From Caballeronia turbans (lineage in GTDB: Bacteria > Pseudomonadota > Gammaproteobacteria > Burkholderiales > Burkholderiaceae): 64,000 bases of DNA. The translations under genes were made by a program, and so were the position numbers. The stretch covers positions 124,001 through 188,000 of the forward strand of contig FCOD02000009.1 in the NCBI GenBank assembly GCA_001544655.2, given 5' to 3'. Below the pieces are notes generated by a model. The model was not told the DNA's origin, searched no databases, and saw only the letters and a program-made list of their open reading frames with translations. Positions within the stretch are counted from its first letter, which is position 1. Each line of letters begins with the position of its first letter. Of the stretch, positions 52,951 to 62,007 are shown piece after piece.

Positions 52951-54159
52951 ATGCGTGTCGACCTCATCACCTTTTACCTGTTAGCAATCGGAACGCTCCT
53001 CGCCAGCGGCGCCTTGACGCTCTGGGAGCGCCGGTCGTATCCGCGGCGCAGGCGCGAACTTGGCGTGCTGGCGGCGGGTTACGCTACGCTCGCATTAGGC
53101 TGCGCCGCCGCCGCGTTCCGGCATAACCTTCCCGGCGTCGCGGGCTCCGCGCTGGCGAATCTCATCATCGTCGGCGGGTATCTGCTGAACTTGCAAGGTG
53201 TCGCGCTCCTGAACGAACGCCGCTACGGCCGGATCGCCCTCGGCATTATGTCGATGCTCGCGTTCGCCTGGGCCATCGCGGGCGAGCGCGGCGAAGCGGT
53301 TATGTGGGCATACATCAGCGCCATTCCCATCTCCGTGGTGTGCGGCCTGACCGCGCGCGAACTCCTCGGCATGCGCGATTCAAAATGGAAGCAGTCGCGC
53401 AACATCGCCGTGGCCGTCACGGGCGGTCACGCGCTCTTCTACGCGTTCAGGGTCACCATTCTGCCGTGGCTGGCGGCATCGTTCGGACCGCACTTGCTGG
53501 CGCTCTTCGGCCAGGCGACGATGTACGAAGGGGTGCTCTATTCCGTCGTCCTGCCGATGACGCTCCTGCGCCTCGCGCGCGACGAAGCCCACGCCGATCT
53601 GCGACGCGAATCGCAGACCGATTACCTCACTGGTTTGGGCAACCGCCGATGGTTCTTCGAAGAAGGCGCAAGCGCCATCCGCGAAAGCAACGCCTTTCCG
53701 CCAGTGTCCTGTCTCGCGCTCGACCTCGACCACTTCAAGGCGGTCAATGACCGCTTCGGCCACGAAGCCGGCGATGAAGTGCTGAAGTCGTTCGCCAAAA
53801 TTCTCCGCAGCGTGCTCGGCCGCGATGTGATTCTGGCGCGCATCGGTGGCGAAGAGTTTGCCGCGCTGCTGCCGGGGCACGAAAGCGCCCGCGCGAAAGA
53901 CCTGGCCGAAGCCGTCGTTCGCCGATTCTCGCAGACGGTCACGCGCACGACGGGCGGCGTGGAGATCGCGGCCACGGTGAGCATCGGCATGGCGCGCTTT
54001 GGCACCGAGGAAGACACGCTCGCAAAAGTTCTCGCAGCCGCGGATCGCGCGCTCTACAGCGCAAAATCGCGCGGTGGCAACCGGCTCGAGATCGCGCGAG
54101 CCGCAACGACCCGCGCCAATCTCGACGATGCTCCGGACCGCCGCCTGACGGCCCTCTGA
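52951..54159 (+). CDS. Membrane-bound diguanylate cyclase (GGDEF)
   Basis: This 402-residue protein has six TM helices in residues about 1-210 and a C-terminal GGDEF domain. The active-site loop is GGEEF (RIGGEEFAALLPG), the substrate-binding DLDHFKAVNDRFGHEAGD is intact, and DYLTGLGNRRWFFEE starts the domain, so catalysis of cyclic di-GMP synthesis is likely. The RxxD inhibitory I-site upstream of GGEEF is absent (the stretch reads LGRDVILA). The membrane part has no recognisable sensor motif. Start ATG 52951. Confidence 0.88.
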   Translation: MRVDLITFYLLAIGTLLASGALTLWERRSYPRRRRELGVLAAGYATLALGCAAAAFRHNLPGVAGSALANLIIVGGYLLNLQGVALLNERRYGRIALGIMSMLAFAWAIAGERGEAVMWAYISAIPISVVCGLTARELLGMRDSKWKQSRNIAVAVTGGHALFYAFRVTILPWLAASFGPHLLALFGQATMYEGVLYSVVLPMTLLRLARDEAHADLRRESQTDYLTGLGNRRWFFEEGASAIRESNAFPPVSCLALDLDHFKAVNDRFGHEAGDEVLKSFAKILRSVLGRDVILARIGGEEFAALLPGHESARAKDLAEAVVRRFSQTVTRTTGGVEIAATVSIGMARFGTEEDTLAKVLAAADRALYSAKSRGGNRLEIARAATTRANLDDAPDRRLTAL

Positions 54160-54208
54160 GCTTACTTCCTGCCGTCCGACGACCGACTCAGCCGATGAAT
54201 TGGCAGCT

Positions 54209-54664
54209 TCATCGCTTCAATTCGAAGATGCTGTCGATCTCAACCGGGATGCCCATCGGCAACGTATGCACCCCGAGCGCGCTTCGAGCCGGAAGCTTGT
54301 CTTGCCCGAACAATGTCAGCAAGAGGTCACTGGCGCTGTTGGCCACCTGCGGATGTTGGGTGAACGACTGATCGGCACGCACGTAGACCGTCAGCCGGCT
54401 GCATCTCTCGACGTTGTCGAGCCCGCACGCCTGATCGACGCAGGCGAGGATCATGAGCATCGTCAGACGCGCTGCGTGCTGGGCTCTTTCCAGAGACACA
54501 TCGGCGCCGACTATTCCGACGATCGGCTTGCCATCCTCGAAGGGCCCGAGACCGGAGACATAGAGTTGACTTCCGGAGACGGAGACCGTTCGATAGGAGC
54601 CGAGCGGGTCGATTGGAGGCGGCAATTCGAGGCCCGCTTGTGCAAGGCGTTCGGATACGTTCAT
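54209..54664 (-). CDS. RidA family protein (YjgF/UK114-like)
   Basis: This 151-residue protein is close to the RidA subfamily with the longer YjgF-like form: ELPPPIDPLGSYRTVSVSGS, YVSGLGPFEDGKPIVG, MLMILACVDQACGLDNVERC and SRLTVYVRADQSFTQHP. The conserved Arg for substrate binding is replaced or shifted in the C-terminal segment (PARSALGVHTLPMGIPVEID keeps the expected Arg-Ser). ATG 54664 (MNVSERLAQAG) is chosen. RidA proteins hydrolyse reactive 2-aminoacrylate-type enamines and imines. No pathway partner is adjacent; the gene is orphaned. Confidence 0.88.
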   Translation of the reverse strand: MNVSERLAQAGLELPPPIDPLGSYRTVSVSGSQLYVSGLGPFEDGKPIVGIVGADVSLERAQHAARLTMLMILACVDQACGLDNVERCSRLTVYVRADQSFTQHPQVANSASDLLLTLFGQDKLPARSALGVHTLPMGIPVEIDSIFELKR

Positions 54665-54827
54665 GTTCGGGTCAGCGTGATGTGATGAAAACAATAGAGT
54701 AACTTGGTCAATTCTGTTCGATGCAGTGGGCTCGAAAGTCCGATTCGAAGCACGTCAACCGGCGGTTCAGGGTTGCGAACCGCCGAATAGCTTTCGAACT
54801 CGATGAATGACGCGCCGCTGGTCGCGA

Positions 54828-55034
54828 CTAGCGCCGTCCGGAACGGCCCCAGACGTAACGCACCCACCGTCGCCATCGGTTCGTTTGCGAGGTTGACTTG
54901 TGCGCAGCCTGTGCCTCCTGGTCTCGCTGTACTGACTGCTGCACCTTTTCATAGACCTGGCGCATCGTCATGCCACCAGGACGCGTCAGTTTGTCGGGAT
55001 CGGGGCAAGAATCGTGTTTGGAGTCGTCTGTCAT
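54828..55034 (-). CDS. Small hypothetical protein
   Basis: This 68-residue frame starts at ATG 55034. The sequence has a charged N-terminus (MTDDSKHDSCPDPDKLTRPG), a predicted helix (GMTMRQVYEKVQQSVQRDQ) and a strongly basic, Trp-containing end (NRWRRWVRYVWGRSGRR). No family was recognised. It is encoded downstream of the Vgb-like gene on the same strand, 71 bp away. Confidence 0.45.
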   Translation of the reverse strand: MTDDSKHDSCPDPDKLTRPGGMTMRQVYEKVQQSVQRDQEAQAAHKSTSQTNRWRRWVRYVWGRSGRR

Positions 55035-55105
55035 TGGAACGCCTGGTGAAGATAACGGAAAGGCGCCTTGCAGGAAGCGCCGGGCATCACGCAGATCAAG
55101 TGCCG

Positions 55106-56113
55106 TCAGTTACCGCCGGCATTCGATGAGCCGGACCGGTAGCGCAGCAGATGATCGGTGCCGGATTCGGACAACCAGACTTCTCCTGGGCGACCCATCA
55201 TCTGACGCACGTTCGCGTGCGCCCGCGGCAGCGCGAACGTCTCGAAACGCTCCGTGCGCGGGTCGAAGCGGACTAACGCGTTGGCGCTCCACTCGCTAAG
55301 CCAGACGATGTCACGGTCATCGACGAATATCGCGTAAGCATGCGGACTTGCGCCCGGCAGACCCCACTCGCGCCATTGATTCGTTGCTGGGTCGAACATA
55401 CCGACCTTTCCTGCATTCCACTCGCTGATCCAGACGCGTCCCCGCGAATCGGACCACGCTCTGCGCGCGCCCTGGTCCGGTGTCGGCGGTTCGATGACCT
55501 TCGCCGCGCCGCTCACCGGATCGATGCGGCCAAGGTAGCTGCCGGCAAGGGATGCGAAATATAAGCTCCCGTCGGGCGTGACGCAGATTCCGTAGGCCCC
55601 AGGTCCGCGCGGGGCGTCGAACACACGCATCCTCTTGCTTGCCGGATCAAGCTCACCGTAGATACCACGTTGCCCGGTAAACCAGAGATGGCCTCGCTTG
55701 TCGAAAACCGCCGTGTTGAGGTTCGCGTTCTGTCGGTCCTTGGGCAATGGAAAGTGCGTGACGGCGAGTGTCCCGGCGTCGACGCGCACGATTGCATTGA
55801 GGCCGCCGTCCGTGATCCATGCCGCCCGATCCGGACCGATGATCACGCCGTGCGGTGCCGACCCGTTGTCGAGCAGGACCCGATCGGTCTTGCCGTTACG
55901 CGGGTCCAGCCGTCCGACTGCGCCTTGCGCCTGCGCGGTGTACCAGACGGTGCCGTCGGGAGACGGAGCGACGTCGTGCGGTGCGCTGCCGGCGGGAACG
56001 GCGAACGAATCGAACGATGGGGACTGGGCGTGTGCCGAACCCAATGCGAATATCGCGACAACGAGAGCCGGCGTGAAATACCGGATGACCCGGGATGTGA
56101 TGCTTCCGTCCAT
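55106..56113 (-). CDS. Secreted Vgb-like/NHL beta-propeller protein
   Basis: This 335-residue protein has a signal peptide (near VVAIFALGSAHAQS) and six propeller repeats of the virginiamycin B lyase/streptogramin lyase family, for example APHDVAPSPDGTVWYTAQAQ, APHGVIIGPDRAAWITDGG, RGHLWFTGQRGIYG and ANALVRFDPRTERFETFALP. Vgb itself linearises the streptogramin B lactone. Most relatives are uncharacterised periplasmic sensors or lyases. ATG 56113 was chosen because it begins the signal peptide. It is convergent with nothing and ends near the small protein gene. The His/Glu pair of Vgb is not certain. Confidence 0.82.
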   Translation of the reverse strand: MDGSITSRVIRYFTPALVVAIFALGSAHAQSPSFDSFAVPAGSAPHDVAPSPDGTVWYTAQAQGAVGRLDPRNGKTDRVLLDNGSAPHGVIIGPDRAAWITDGGLNAIVRVDAGTLAVTHFPLPKDRQNANLNTAVFDKRGHLWFTGQRGIYGELDPASKRMRVFDAPRGPGAYGICVTPDGSLYFASLAGSYLGRIDPVSGAAKVIEPPTPDQGARRAWSDSRGRVWISEWNAGKVGMFDPATNQWREWGLPGASPHAYAIFVDDRDIVWLSEWSANALVRFDPRTERFETFALPRAHANVRQMMGRPGEVWLSESGTDHLLRYRSGSSNAGGN

Positions 56114-56252
56114 AGTTGCCGTTGCCTCCACGTTGGGAGTTGACTCGAGGTCACGCCTGCGGCCTATTGTGTCACTTACTCGAGTATGTAGTTCAGCGCC
56201 GCGCCTAGCGGTTCCTTTTACACTGCGGCGAAACGATGGACTACACGGACTT

Positions 56253-56513
56253 TCAGGTGGGGATCTTCCTGGCGAACGCCGTCGCCGGAATCGCTTCCTC
56301 GGCGGCAGCATGATCTTCCGCAATGCGTTCGGGCTTGCTTGCGCCCGGAATCACTGCCGCGACGACCGGATTGGCAAGCACGAATTGCAGCGCCGCGGCC
56401 TTGACACTCACGCTGTGGCGATCGGCGATTGCCTTGATACGCGCGACCTTCTCGAGGATCTCGGGCGATGCCTTCGGGTATTCGAAGTGTAGAAGCGGAT
56501 TGAGGGATAAACG
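56253..56513 (-). pseudogene. C-terminal remnant of an aldo/keto reductase
   Basis: A minus-strand frame without a start reads HFEYPKASPEILEKVARIKA, ALQFVLANPVVAAVIPGASK and ends ARKIPT-stop. This is the last ~80 residues of an AKR (pyridoxal/aldose dehydrogenase type), including the cofactor-loop region. The upstream end runs into a stop codon at 56514, and the N-terminal three quarters, with the catalytic Tyr and Lys, are missing. It sits just before mdcR. Confidence 0.6.
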
Positions 56514-56574
56514 CTATTCGTCCGCCGCACTCGCGGGGCGATAATCGACAACCTCGACCGTTCCATGACCGACG

Positions 56575-57489
56575 ATGCGCGACCGAATCGACGACGAAAT
56601 AACCTTCCGCAAGCTCGAAGTCCTGCTCGCATTCATGGAGACGGGCAATCTGGCGAAGGCGGCCGAAGCGCTGAACGTGAGCACCGTCAGCGTGCACCGC
56701 GCGCTGCACTCGCTCGAGCAAGGCGTGCGATGCGCGCTGTTCCGCCACGAGGGCCGCAATCTCAAGTCGACCGAAGCGGCGCAGATGCTCGCCGACGTGG
56801 CGCAGGAGGTGCTGACGCTGATGTCCGAAGGCATTCGTGCGACACGCGAGGCCGCGGGTTATTCGTCAGACCGGCTCAAGATCGGCTCGCTGTATTCGCT
56901 GACCATCAAAACCGTGCCCGGCATCGTCGTCGATATCAAGGTGCGCCGGCCGACACTCCACGTCGAACTGGTGCTCGGTCCGAATGTGGAACTGCTCGAC
57001 AAACTGAAGCGGGGCGAAATCGATGCGGCGCTGATGGCGGTGCCGGATGCCGAACCCGAGGTCGAATCCATCCCCCTTTTCGAAGACGACATCTTTTTCG
57101 CCGCACCGGCGGGTTCCGCCTACGCAAACCAGGAGGCGGTCGACCTGCGGGACTGCCGCGACGAGGCATTCGTTTCGCTCGGCGAGGGCTTTGCGACCTA
57201 TCACGGCTTCGTGGAGGCATTTCGCGTCGCTGACTTCACGCCGAACGTGACGATGCGAACCGGCGATATCTTCTCGCTGATGAACCTGGTGAGCGGCGGT
57301 GTCGGCTACACGCTTCTGCCCGGGCGCGTGCGCGGGGTCTTCGGCGACAAGGTGCAATTCATTCCGCTCAAGCCGCAATACCTGATGCGCCAGACTATCG
57401 GCGTGAGCTTCCTGCGCGCGCGTGAGCGCGACCCGAACCTGCTCGCGCTGATGGCCGTCTGCCGCTTGCGCACAAGAAGCGCTGGCTGA
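56575..57489 (+). CDS. mdcR: LysR-family regulator of malonate utilisation
   Basis: This 304-residue LTTR starts at ATG 56575. The HTH region (RKLEVLLAFMETGNLAKAAE, VSTVSVHRALHSLEQGV) and effector core (KIGSLYSLTIKTVPGI, GEIDAALMAVPDAEPEVESI) match the MdcR subgroup. It converges with the mdc operon, which ends 4 bp away from its stop. In Klebsiella and Pseudomonas, MdcR activates the mdc operon and represses itself. The operon promoter lies outside the window. Confidence 0.85.
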   Translation: MRDRIDDEITFRKLEVLLAFMETGNLAKAAEALNVSTVSVHRALHSLEQGVRCALFRHEGRNLKSTEAAQMLADVAQEVLTLMSEGIRATREAAGYSSDRLKIGSLYSLTIKTVPGIVVDIKVRRPTLHVELVLGPNVELLDKLKRGEIDAALMAVPDAEPEVESIPLFEDDIFFAAPAGSAYANQEAVDLRDCRDEAFVSLGEGFATYHGFVEAFRVADFTPNVTMRTGDIFSLMNLVSGGVGYTLLPGRVRGVFGDKVQFIPLKPQYLMRQTIGVSFLRARERDPNLLALMAVCRLRTRSAG

Positions 57490-57493
57490 CGCT

Positions 57494-58432
57494 TCACCGT
57501 TCGTCGCGTCTGCGTTCGCGTTCGACGAGCGCGCCGAGGTCCGGCAGCGAGGTCTCGCTGCAACTCACCGCGACGCCCTCCGTGAAAATCGGGCTGGCCA
57601 TGCGCGTCAGGACATTTGCGGGCGGCATCTCGATCGCGAGGCGCGCGCCGCGCTCCCACGCAAGTCTCATCGTGTCATGCCAGCGCACCGGCCGCGCCAT
57701 ATTGCCGGCAAGATCGGCGGCGATGCGCGCACCGTCGAACAGCGGCCGGGCGGCGCTGCTGCTCAGATACGCGATACCCGGCGCACGTACGTGGACGTCT
57801 GCGAATGCATCGGCGAGGGAGGCCGCGGGTGCGTCGAGCAGGGCGCAATGCGATGGCACCGCGACATCGAGACGCTCGCAACGTTGCGCGCCGTGTTCGA
57901 TTGCAAGCGTGGACAAACGTTGCATCCCGGCATCGCTGCCCGAGACCACCATCTGCGTTTCCGTGTTGATGTTCGCAAGAAAGACGGGCTCGATGTCGCT
58001 ATTCACTTGCGCGATAAGCCGTTCGAGCGCCCGTTGCGTCATGCCGATGATCGCAGTCATGCCGTAGCCGCCCGGATAGGCGCGCTCCATCAACTGGCCG
58101 CGCAAGGCGACGAGCCTGGTGGCATCGGCGTAGGCGAGGGCGCCGGCGATCACGGCGGCGGGATACGCGCCGACCGAAAGTCCCGACACCATGTCGGGCT
58201 CGTGGCCGCGGGCCCGAATGACGCGCGCCTGAGCGACACCCGCGATCAGCAGACAAAGCTGCACGGCGACGGTGGAGCGAAGCGCTGCCGCGTCGTCGAT
58301 GCACTTCACGTCGTAGCCGAGCACGTCGCTGGCTTCTTCGAGCGTGCGGGCGACTTCGGTGTGCGCCGGCAACGCATGCAGCATGCCGGCGCGCTGCGAG
58401 CCCTGACCGGGAAACGTGAATAGCACGCTCAT
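57494..58432 (-). CDS. mdcH: Malonate decarboxylase epsilon subunit (malonyl-CoA:ACP transacylase-like)
   Basis: This is a 312-residue acyltransferase fold. TFPGQGSQRAGMLHAL is the N-terminal motif and GLSVGAYPAAVIAG carries the nucleophilic Ser. The active His is expected around AVPSHCALLD. It primes the acyl carrier protein with malonyl. The start ATG 58432 overlaps mdcG's stop (ATGA). It is the last gene of the operon. It corresponds to MdcH of Klebsiella. Confidence 0.9.
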   Translation of the reverse strand: MSVLFTFPGQGSQRAGMLHALPAHTEVARTLEEASDVLGYDVKCIDDAAALRSTVAVQLCLLIAGVAQARVIRARGHEPDMVSGLSVGAYPAAVIAGALAYADATRLVALRGQLMERAYPGGYGMTAIIGMTQRALERLIAQVNSDIEPVFLANINTETQMVVSGSDAGMQRLSTLAIEHGAQRCERLDVAVPSHCALLDAPAASLADAFADVHVRAPGIAYLSSSAARPLFDGARIAADLAGNMARPVRWHDTMRLAWERGARLAIEMPPANVLTRMASPIFTEGVAVSCSETSLPDLGALVERERRRDER

Positions 58433-59079
58433 GATGCGTCGGGCGCCCAGGGATCGGCTACGAGCACGGGACCGCGCCCTGTCTTCAGCAGCACGCGGTC
58501 GGCCCGGCCGGCCCACTCCGCCAGAGCGAAACCGCCGTGGCCGTTATCCACTTGCATGTCGATGCGCGCGGGCGCGGCTCGCAGCAGCGACAGCAGCGCC
58601 CGCGCTTCCTCTCGCGGCAACGGCCGCTCCGCACGCACCAGAAGGTCGAGGTCGCTGTCCTCCCGGAGCGTGCTCACGCCGCTTGCCAGCGCAAAGCCGA
58701 CGCTGCCGGCAACGCCCCAGGTCAACGCGAGCCGGTCGAGTTCGGGCGCGATGCGATCGAGTGCGCGAATGCAGGGCAGGTTCGCGAGCGCGACGTGTGC
58801 CCGCCAGCCGCGCCCCCGGGCGAGCGCCTCGGGTGTCACGCGCCGCACGATGCGCTCGCGGGCCACGAACGCCGCGAAGCGCTCGCCGCGCGTGCGCCCT
58901 CGAATCCCCACCGGCACGAGGCCATGTTCCGCGACCGCCTCGCGCCGCACGACGACCGGCGCGACCGACAGCCACTCGGGCGAAGCCCATGCAGGCACGT
59001 CCGAAATCGGCCGGATGTCTTGCGGCGTTGCAATCCACAGGAGGTCGTGCGGGCGGATGACTTCTTCGTTGATGGACAC
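58429..59079 (-). CDS. mdcG: Phosphoribosyl-dephospho-CoA transferase
   Basis: This 216-residue protein attaches the 2'-(5''-triphosphoribosyl)-3'-dephospho-CoA prosthetic group to the acyl carrier protein MdcC. The nucleotidyltransferase-like motif is GSVGFALASGVSTLREDSDL followed by DLLVRAERP. The N-terminal RPHDLLWI is typical. It is encoded 19 bp after madM and overlaps mdcH by four bases. Confidence 0.9.
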   Translation of the reverse strand: MSINEEVIRPHDLLWIATPQDIRPISDVPAWASPEWLSVAPVVVRREAVAEHGLVPVGIRGRTRGERFAAFVARERIVRRVTPEALARGRGWRAHVALANLPCIRALDRIAPELDRLALTWGVAGSVGFALASGVSTLREDSDLDLLVRAERPLPREEARALLSLLRAAPARIDMQVDNGHGGFALAEWAGRADRVLLKTGRGPVLVADPWAPDAS

Positions 59080-59098
59080 GATGGTTCTCTCGGACGCA

Positions 59099-59866
59099 TC
59101 ACGCGCCCATCAGCGCCTTGGTCGCAAAGAAAAGCAGCGAGGGCCCGAGCAGGCAGCCTACGCCCGTATGGAAGGTCGCGATCAGCGCGCCGTAGGGAAC
59201 GAGCCGCCGGTCGGTTGCGGCCAGCCCCGCGCTGACGCCGCTCACCGTGCCGGCCAGCCCGCCGAAGATCATCGCGGAACGTGGCGTCTTCAACCCCATG
59301 AAGCCTGCCGCGATCGGCGTGCCGATCATCACGATGATCGCCTTGATGAGACCCGTCGCGATGCTGAGCGCGATCACATCCGAGCTCGCGCCGATCGCCG
59401 CGCCCGTCACGGGACCCACGATATACGTGACCGCGCCTGCACCGATGGTCGTCATGCTGACCGCGTCCGTGTAGCCGAACGCATGCGCGATGCTCGCGCC
59501 GACGATGAACGGCAGCACCGTCCCGAGCAGCAGCGAGACCACGCCGATCAGTCCCGCCTTGCGGGCTTCGGTCGCCTGCACTTCGAACGCGGTCGCGACG
59601 ATGGCGAAGTCGCGCAGCATCGCACCGCCCATCAGACCGACGCCGGTAAAAAGCGGCAGGTCCGCGAGACCTTTTTGTCCGCCGGTGAACGCGCCGCCGA
59701 GGTAGGCAAGCACGAGGCCGATGACGATCGCGATCGCCGAGCCGTGCACGCGCCCGAAGGTCAGCTTGCGCGAAATCACCGACGACACCCACATGATGAG
59801 GCCCACGAGGAAGAACGCGGTGACGAGGCCGTTCTGGATCAGAATCTTGTCGAGCATATGCAGCAT
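59099..59866 (-). CDS. madM: Malonate transporter subunit MadM
   Basis: This is a 255-residue membrane protein with about seven to nine TM helices and the family start MLHMLDKILIQNGLVTAFFL. It forms a malonate:cation symporter with MadL, first described in Malonomonas. Segments such as GGAMLRDFAIVATAFEVQAT and GLAGTVSGVSAGLAATDRRL are conserved. It follows madL by 14 bp. The pair provides malonate for the decarboxylase. Confidence 0.93.
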   Translation of the reverse strand: MLHMLDKILIQNGLVTAFFLVGLIMWVSSVISRKLTFGRVHGSAIAIVIGLVLAYLGGAFTGGQKGLADLPLFTGVGLMGGAMLRDFAIVATAFEVQATEARKAGLIGVVSLLLGTVLPFIVGASIAHAFGYTDAVSMTTIGAGAVTYIVGPVTGAAIGASSDVIALSIATGLIKAIIVMIGTPIAAGFMGLKTPRSAMIFGGLAGTVSGVSAGLAATDRRLVPYGALIATFHTGVGCLLGPSLLFFATKALMGA

Positions 59867-59880
59867 GGCGGTCTCCTGCT

Positions 59881-60276
59881 TCAGATTTCTTCGAGGTGCG
59901 GGGCGTTCACGAACGACGTGCTGTCGTGACCGGTGCGGGAAAGGACGGCGATGCAGCCCGCGCAGACAGCGGCAGCGCCCAACGCCGACAGCAGCGCGAC
60001 GGGACCGCCCTTGAGCGCGGCGACAACGTTCTGGTTGGCCGCCATCGCGACGACGACGGGGATGTACATCGCGCCCCAGAAGCCCACGCCCGCTTCGGTC
60101 TCCTTCGGCAGCCAGCCCTTCTTGTGCAGATAGAGGCGCAGGAAAATCAGCAGCAACATTGCGATGCCGACGCCGCCGACGTTGGTCTTCACGCCGATGG
60201 CAACGCCGAGCAAATCGCCGAGAAATAGTCCTGCGAGGTGGCAGAACGCCAGAAGGGCGGTTCCGTAGATGATCAT
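59881..60276 (-). CDS. madL: Malonate transporter subunit MadL
   Basis: This 131-residue membrane protein has four TM helices, with MIIYGTALLAFCHLAGLFLG at the start and the conserved GVKTNVGGVGIAMLLLIF. It pairs with MadM. ATG 60276 has CGGAGA upstream. Its gene starts 58 bp after mdcE, so it may have its own ribosome entry within the operon. The position between mdcE and mdcG is as in several Pseudomonas and Burkholderia mdc operons. Confidence 0.93.
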   Translation of the reverse strand: MIIYGTALLAFCHLAGLFLGDLLGVAIGVKTNVGGVGIAMLLLIFLRLYLHKKGWLPKETEAGVGFWGAMYIPVVVAMAANQNVVAALKGGPVALLSALGAAAVCAGCIAVLSRTGHDSTSFVNAPHLEEI

Positions 60277-60334
60277 TTCGTGTCTCCGTTAATAAATTTA
60301 TTGGCTTCTAGCGAGCCGCTGCGAAGGGCCGGTT

Positions 60335-61150
60335 CTAGCGCCACTGCTCCCGCAACTTGCGCCGCACCGTCGCGGAGGCCGCGCGGTGTTCGCTGCCGAG
60401 CCGGCTTTCCAGCCCGCGCGAAGGGTCGCGGCGAATGTCGTCGAAGGCGGCTTGCAGGGACGTCTCGACGGCCGTCTGATCGGCGCGGGTCGGCGCATCG
60501 GCATCGCTCACGCTGAGGAGCTTCCACAGCAGCCCGAGCGACGCATAGTTGTCGATGTCGTAGGCCATCGGCGGCACGCGCGCCGTGAAGGCTTCGAGAT
60601 CCGCGACCGAGCGCAGCGTGACCCGCGCGGCCGATTCCTTGCCCATCGCATGAACCATGACCTGCGAATCGGCGAGCGCGATCAGCCGGTTCGCCTGATA
60701 GCCGTGCGCGAGAAACGCCCCGGACATCGCGCGCCCGACGATCAGCCCGATCACCGGATGACCCGCGAGCCGTGCGCTGGCGTAAGCATCCGCGGCACCG
60801 GCGAGCGCCTGGTGGATGCCATACGCTTCTTCGCGCCGTCCGTACGCCTGACTCGCGACATCGATGACCGCGACGATTGCGCGCTTCTCGTCGCGCTCCT
60901 TGTCGGCCGCAATGACTTCGCGCACCGCCCGCGCAAGTTCCCACGCCTCGACAAGCCCGACCTCGCCGCCGCGCGCGCGCGGGAACGGGTTGTCCGGATC
61001 GGGCACCACGGCGATAAAGCGTGCGCGATGCTCGCCCAGCCGCGCATCGGCGACACGCACGGACGGCGGATAGCCGGGCTGCAACGGCGCGCTGTACGTG
61101 AGCGCGTCGAGCCAGACCGCGCCGCGCTTCGAAAGCTCTTGTGTGCTCAT
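60335..61150 (-). CDS. mdcE: Malonate decarboxylase gamma subunit
   Basis: This is a 271-residue carboxyltransferase-like subunit. With MdcD it forms the malonyl-S-ACP decarboxylase. It shows VDVASQAYGRREEAYGIHQA, GLIVGRAMSGAFLAHGYQAN and a QVMVHAMGKESAARVT segment. The ATG 61150 start overlaps the mdcD stop as ATGA, so translation is coupled. The open frame upstream is out of the operon's reading and not coding. Confidence 0.9.
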   Translation of the reverse strand: MSTQELSKRGAVWLDALTYSAPLQPGYPPSVRVADARLGEHRARFIAVVPDPDNPFPRARGGEVGLVEAWELARAVREVIAADKERDEKRAIVAVIDVASQAYGRREEAYGIHQALAGAADAYASARLAGHPVIGLIVGRAMSGAFLAHGYQANRLIALADSQVMVHAMGKESAARVTLRSVADLEAFTARVPPMAYDIDNYASLGLLWKLLSVSDADAPTRADQTAVETSLQAAFDDIRRDPSRGLESRLGSEHRAASATVRRKLREQWR

Positions 61151-62007
61151 GACTGAAACCCCTTGCCGTAGATGGCGGCTACCTGTTCGGGCGTGGCCTG
61201 CACGCCCGGATCGACCTCGGAAAGCCGCGCCAGGAAACCCGCGACGCGTTCGCTGCGGCATGCCTCGGGCCGGCCCGCGCGAAACAGGTCGATGACGGCC
61301 GCGCGCATCGCATCGGCGTCGTCGGCGACGTAGTCATCGACGAGTCCCGTGCGATGCCGTTGCTCGCAACCGGTGAAGCTCCAGATCATCGGACGGTCGC
61401 GCGAATCGAATTCGGCGATGCCCGCTTCCTGCTCGATAACAGCAGGCCCGTTGAGGCCGAGGCGCGCTTCGCGCGTGCCGATGAGATAGCTGCACAGGCC
61501 TGCCGCGATAGACATGCCGCCGTAGCAGCCGATCGGTCCGGCCGTGATGCCGATCACCGGCTGGTAGCGCCGCAAGTCGACGATGCCCGCGTGAATCTCC
61601 GCGATCGCCGCGAGCCCGAGATTGGCTTCCTGCAGGCGCACACCGCCCGTTTCGAAGAGGATGACCGCGCGCGTCGGAATGCCGTTGCGGTTGTCCTCGG
61701 CCGCGAGTTCGAGGCTGCCCGCGATCTTCGCCGCCGACACCTCGCCCATGCTGCCGCCCTGGAATCCGCCGTCGATGCCGAGCACGACGGCGGGCTCTCC
61801 GTCGATAGTGCCCCGGGCGACCACCATGCCGTCGTCGGCCTGCGTGACGATGCCCTGGCGCATGAGCCACGGCGACGTGACGCGCTGGAACGGGTCGAGC
61901 AGTTCGCTGAACGTGCCTTTGTCGAGGAGTCTTTTTGCGCGGCTGCGCGCATCGAGCTCGATGAAGCTCTGGCGTTCGAGCAGTTGCCGTGTATCCATGA
62001 TGTTCAC
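61147..62007 (-). CDS. mdcD: Malonate decarboxylase beta subunit
   Basis: This 286-residue protein has the crotonase/carboxyltransferase fold: VVLGIDGGFQGGSMGEVSAA, ILFETGGVRLQEANLGLAAI and GITAGPIGCYGGMSIAAGLC are the conserved subunit signatures. It decarboxylates malonyl-S-ACP to acetyl-S-ACP together with MdcE. ATG 62007 overlaps the mdcC stop (ATGA). A second ATG at 61998 is in frame. Confidence 0.92.
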   Translation of the reverse strand: MNIMDTRQLLERQSFIELDARSRAKRLLDKGTFSELLDPFQRVTSPWLMRQGIVTQADDGMVVARGTIDGEPAVVLGIDGGFQGGSMGEVSAAKIAGSLELAAEDNRNGIPTRAVILFETGGVRLQEANLGLAAIAEIHAGIVDLRRYQPVIGITAGPIGCYGGMSIAAGLCSYLIGTREARLGLNGPAVIEQEAGIAEFDSRDRPMIWSFTGCEQRHRTGLVDDYVADDADAMRAAVIDLFRAGRPEACRSERVAGFLARLSEVDPGVQATPEQVAAIYGKGFQS

